From: Candidatus Nomurabacteria bacterium
GTDB lineage: Bacteria > Patescibacteriota > Minisyncoccia > Phycocordibacterales > UBA9973
Length of the DNA stretch: 14,249 nt
Reading direction: 5' to 3'
Assembly: GCA_903869875.1 (NCBI GenBank)
Contig: CAIQAW010000053.1
Span: forward strand, 1-14,249
Shown here one piece after another: positions 12,721 through 14,249 of this stretch. Position 1 is the stretch's first letter. Each line of letters starts with the position of its first letter. The notes under the pieces were generated by a model, which saw only the letters and a list, made by a program, of their open reading frames with translations, did no database searches and was not told the DNA's origin. The position numbers and the translations under genes were made by a program.

Positions 12721-12748
12721 ATTATAGCAAAATACGTCCTTTTTGCAA
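12721..12748 (-). promoter_or_regulatory. Promoter of tRNA-Phe
   Basis: On the minus strand TTGCAA, a 16-bp spacer ending in TGC and a perfect TATAAT (12721-12726) lie 13 nt upstream of the tRNA 5' end. Confidence 0.6.
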
Positions 12749-12783
12749 GTCGAACTAGATAGTTTATAGTTTAGAGCATCTTG

Positions 12784-12792
12784 TGCTATATT
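12784..12792 (+). promoter_or_regulatory. Extended -10 promoter, leaderless HNH gene
   Basis: TGCTATATT, then TTAATT, then ATG at 12799: the same 6-nt spacing as in front of valS. Confidence 0.55.
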
Positions 12793-12798
12793 TTAATT

Positions 12799-13173
12799 AT
12801 GAGAATATGTAAACTTTGTAATAATACATTTAAAAGTTACCAAAGTAGATGTGTGTCTAGATGTGGTTCTTGTAATACAAAGATTAGACGTTTCAGGGTA
12901 AAAGATGCTGCAATAAAATACTTAGGAGGTAAATGTACAAAATGCAATTGGAGCGGGAATCAAGCAGCGTTACAATTCCACCACAAAGATCCAAAACAAA
13001 AAGATTTTACTATTGGAAATGTTGCAAATAAAAGTTGGGATTCGGTAAAAAAGGAAATAAAAAAATGCATTTTACTTTGCGCAAATTGCCATATGATCGA
13101 ACACAGCACAAAAGATAGTGATGTGTTTATTAAAGAAGCCCTTAATTACAAGGGCAAAAGACTTATTTTATAA
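12799..13173 (+). CDS. HNH endonuclease with N-terminal zinc ribbon
   Basis: The 124-residue protein has cysteine pairs at C4/C7 and C18/C22/C25 that could form a zinc ribbon. An HNH-fold core follows: CTKC (46-49), LQFHHKDP with H61, H62 and D64, then CANCHMIEH (94-102). This resembles free-standing HNH nucleases of phages and mobile DNA. The basic linker RRFRVKD (30-36) fits DNA binding. No restriction methylase or terminase lies nearby, so its role (homing, phage remnant or defence) cannot be decided. AT-rich composition contrasts with the upstream operon. The ATG at 12799 was chosen because the frame's earlier part overlaps the -10 box. It converges with the next gene. Confidence 0.8.
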   Translation: MRICKLCNNTFKSYQSRCVSRCGSCNTKIRRFRVKDAAIKYLGGKCTKCNWSGNQAALQFHHKDPKQKDFTIGNVANKSWDSVKKEIKKCILLCANCHMIEHSTKDSDVFIKEALNYKGKRLIL

Positions 13174-13180
13174 AATATTT

Positions 13181-13489
13181 TTATTTTCCGTTTACGCCGG
13201 TTTGACTTAGAAAGTCTTCGATGTGCTTAGCACCTGAAAGTGTTTTCATAAAGTCAGGCGAAACACCAGTTTCAGAACCATCGCCGCCTGTGTAGGTGTT
13301 TAACAACGTGCCCATAAACGGTTTAATAAAGTAAAATGAACCTAACGCCAGCAATATCAAGAAAATCCAGTACGCAAACTTGGAATACAAGTTAACTTGG
13401 TTTAGTCGATATATCTTTTTTAATAATTGATGGTTTTCAGCTTGCTGTTTTGAAAGCGCTTCAATCATTGCCTTTGTTTCAACGTCCAT
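13181..13489 (-). CDS. Small coiled-coil, single-TM membrane protein
   Basis: The 102-residue product has an N-terminal helical region with coiled-coil character (about 5-32, ending HQLLKKIYRLNQ), one TM segment around 37-56 (FAYWIFLILLALGSFYFI), and a polar tail with a Gly/Ser stretch (TGGDGSETG) and an amphipathic end. I recognise the layout (LLKKIYR followed by a YW-x-aromatic TM) from uncharacterised proteins common in CPR genomes, but no function is known. Two ATGs are available; the first (13495) directly abuts the -10 box, while the second (13489) has the recurrent 6-nt spacing, so it was chosen. Confidence 0.75.
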   Translation of the reverse strand: MDVETKAMIEALSKQQAENHQLLKKIYRLNQVNLYSKFAYWIFLILLALGSFYFIKPFMGTLLNTYTGGDGSETGVSPDFMKTLSGAKHIEDFLSQTGVNGK

Positions 13490-13495
13490 TGGCAT

Positions 13496-13523
13496 AGTAT
13501 AGCAAATATACGTAAAATTTCAA
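13496..13523 (-). promoter_or_regulatory. Promoter of the coiled-coil membrane protein
   Basis: On the minus strand TTGAAA (13518-13523), a 16-bp spacer ending in TGC and TATACT (13496-13501) are followed by ATGCCA and the chosen ATG. A leaderless transcript is implied. Confidence 0.6.
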
Positions 13524-13561
13524 CTATTACAACATCTGTCAAATATTGCATATTTAGGCAT

Positions 13562-13591
13562 AAAAAAACCCAGTATGTTGTACATACTGGG
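13562..13591 (-). terminator. Intrinsic terminator of the small lipoprotein gene
   Basis: A perfect 10-bp stem CCCAGTATGT/ACATACTGGG with a 3-nt loop is followed on the minus strand by seven T residues. It lies 18 nt after the lipoprotein stop codon. Confidence 0.9.
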
Positions 13592-13609
13592 GCAGAAGCA
13601 ATTTTTATT

Positions 13610-13735
13610 TTAGAACGAATGACTCGCTCTATAACTGAAATTCTTCTTTCCATGGCATTTGCCATGGAGTTGACTCTTGTTACTGCAAGAACTTAATAAA
13701 ATCAATGCAGCGATAATAGTTATAAATGCTTTCAT
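13610..13735 (-). CDS. Small predicted lipoprotein (41 residues)
   Basis: The ORF encodes a short signal peptide (MKAFITIIAALILLSSC) with a plausible lipobox LSSC and cysteine at residue 17, then about 24 polar, basic residues (SNKSQLHGKCHGKKNFSYRA and a few more). After cleavage it would be a lipid-anchored peptide of 25 residues, carrying a second cysteine and two HGK units. The two HGK units are encoded by the perfect inverted repeat CCATGGCA-AA-TGCCATGG. A consensus promoter, an untranslated leader of about 94 nt with a strong hairpin, and a strong terminator frame the gene, so it appears to be a complete monocistronic unit. No Shine-Dalgarno precedes the ATG. Small lysis- or envelope-associated lipoproteins are a formal possibility, but no function can be assigned. 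Confidence 0.6.
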   Translation of the reverse strand: MKAFITIIAALILLSSCSNKSQLHGKCHGKKNFSYRASHSF

Positions 13736-13753
13736 AGTAAGGGTTGTTAAATA

Positions 13754-13805
13754 GTTGTTTTGTGGCTTAAATTTCCGTTTTCAGAAACTAAAGTCACAAA
13801 ACAAC
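13754..13805 (-). promoter_or_regulatory. Structured 5' leader hairpin of the lipoprotein mRNA
   Basis: A perfect 11-bp outer stem (GTTGTTTTGTG with CACAAAACAAC) closes a 30-nt interior in which AGTTTC and GAAATT can form a second stem. The element sits between the inferred start point (about 13829) and the ATG. It could be a stabilising leader, a regulatory structure or a separate RNA. No known riboswitch was recognised. Confidence 0.5.
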
Positions 13806-13835
13806 ACCCAAAATCAAATAACCTTATCTGTATAA

Positions 13836-13864
13836 AGTATAGCATATATTACAACATATGTCAA
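13836..13864 (-). promoter_or_regulatory. Consensus promoter of the lipoprotein unit
   Basis: On the minus strand a perfect TTGACA (13859-13864), a 17-bp spacer ending in TGC and TATACT (13836-13841). Among the strongest-looking promoters in the window. Confidence 0.75.
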
Positions 13865-13910
13865 TAGCCTACAATTTTAAGCTATATTTAAACGAATTTG
13901 TGCCATCGCC

Positions 13911-14061
13911 GGGAATCTTCCCTTACAGGGACTGTAGTCACAGTTATTTTTCTGCTGAAAAATACCGCGACCCCGACTCCTTCGCCATAGCTCAGTCCGT
14001 CTTTGAATTACTCCAAGTATTCGCAATTCAACCTTTTCGGCGTATTCGAAATAGGATTTCT
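13911..14061 (-). repeat. 151-bp dispersed repeat, copy B (inverted)
   Basis: The reverse complement matches 661-811 with 7 substitutions and no gaps. The hairpin that reads CCA/TGG in copy A reads CCC/GGG here (13920-13922 with 13928-13930), a compensatory change. The sequence beyond the core continues TGGCACAAATTCGT, also similar beside copy A. A 75-codon minus-strand frame spans it but is not supported as a gene. Confidence 0.85.
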
Positions 14062-14249
14062 CATACACAACGAAAAGCTTTTCGATATCCCGGACACAAG
14101 CCAACCCAGTAGGTCATTTTGAGGAATGAGCAGTTTGCTTGTTCGATGGCACCATATATAAAACCCCTTTTCAGAGGTTTTATATATGGTGTGTTTATTA
14201 AACCATATCAGAACCTATTTTCAAAACAAAGTATCATAGCGTTCCCCGC
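14062..14249. other. Non-coding right edge with palindromes
   Basis: No gene is seen. It holds the perfect 14-bp palindrome CGAAAAGCTTTTCG (14071-14084) and a long hairpin (14150-14191). Nothing else is recognised. Confidence 0.4.
14150..14191. repeat. 16-bp perfect inverted repeat (hairpin, possible terminator)
   Basis: CACCATATATAAAACC (14150-14165) pairs perfectly with GGTTTTATATATGGTG (14176-14191) around a 10-nt loop. The plus strand continues with TTTATTA, so a weak plus-strand terminator is possible. A cruciform-forming or recombination site is an alternative. Confidence 0.7.

Noticed and set aside
13877..14104. 75-codon minus-strand open frame across repeat copy B
   Set aside because: In copy A the equivalent frame is open across the core, but it lacks the same start and ends just after the core. 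Several frames on both strands are open by chance, and the substitutions favour base pairing over a reading frame.
1..14249. Alternative genetic code with UGA as glycine or tryptophan
   Set aside because: No gene end I located uses TGA, but recognised genes are uninterrupted, with glycine and tryptophan encoded by GGN and TGG. Absence of TGA stops fits an AT-rich genome.
1..14249. CRISPR array or toxin-antitoxin pair
   Set aside because: No regularly spaced repeats with unique spacers were seen, and no pair of small genes resembles a known toxin-antitoxin module.

Overview
The window reads as a chromosomal segment of a small-genome bacterium, most likely a member of the Candidate Phyla Radiation / Patescibacteria and probably Parcubacteria-like. 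This is an inference. It rests on compact enzymes (a one-domain pyruvate kinase, a 731-residue ValRS), an Hsp20 and a small coiled-coil/TM protein of types I associate with that group, tRNAs without encoded CCA, and almost no recognisable Shine-Dalgarno sequences. All stops I located are TAA or TAG. No ribosomal RNA or marker gene is present to fix the lineage.

Left edge (1-899): a minus-strand consensus promoter feeding a short hairpin-rich unit that ends in a terminator, hairpins around a perfect DnaA box, tRNA-Glu(UUC), and copy A of a 151-bp repeat flanked by 30-bp direct repeats. Then, on the minus strand, a predicted zinc metallopeptidase (900-1727), and a four-gene run whose transcription order is L-lactate dehydrogenase, glycerate 2-kinase, enolase and minimal pyruvate kinase (5983 down to 1766). 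Together these four enzymes would convert glycerate to lactate through 2-phosphoglycerate, phosphoenolpyruvate and pyruvate.

Middle (6073-9069): tRNA-Val(GAC), a guanylate-kinase-like protein lacking the P-loop lysine, a probable 39-codon leader ORF within an inverted repeat directly before tsaD, tsaD itself carrying two in-frame palindromic insertions, and a convergent P-loop kinase-like gene. Right part: a plus-strand operon valS - prsW-like protease - hsp20 with overlapping genes and a terminator, tRNA-Phe(GAA) on the minus strand, an HNH endonuclease, a coiled-coil membrane protein, and a 41-codon lipoprotein with a consensus promoter, a structured 5' leader and a strong terminator. The window closes with copy B of the 151-bp repeat, inverted relative to copy A, and a 16-bp-stem hairpin.

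The most unusual signals are these: (i) promoters of the form TGnTAnnnT placed exactly 6 nt before an ATG for five genes, implying leaderless mRNAs; (ii) the tsaD leader ORF and inverted repeat; (iii) palindromic insertions within TsaD; (iv) the compact glycerate-to-lactate operon with a B- and C-domain-less pyruvate kinase; (v) the 151-bp inverted repeats, whose differences include one compensatory base-pair change; (vi) the lysine-less guanylate-kinase-like protein.
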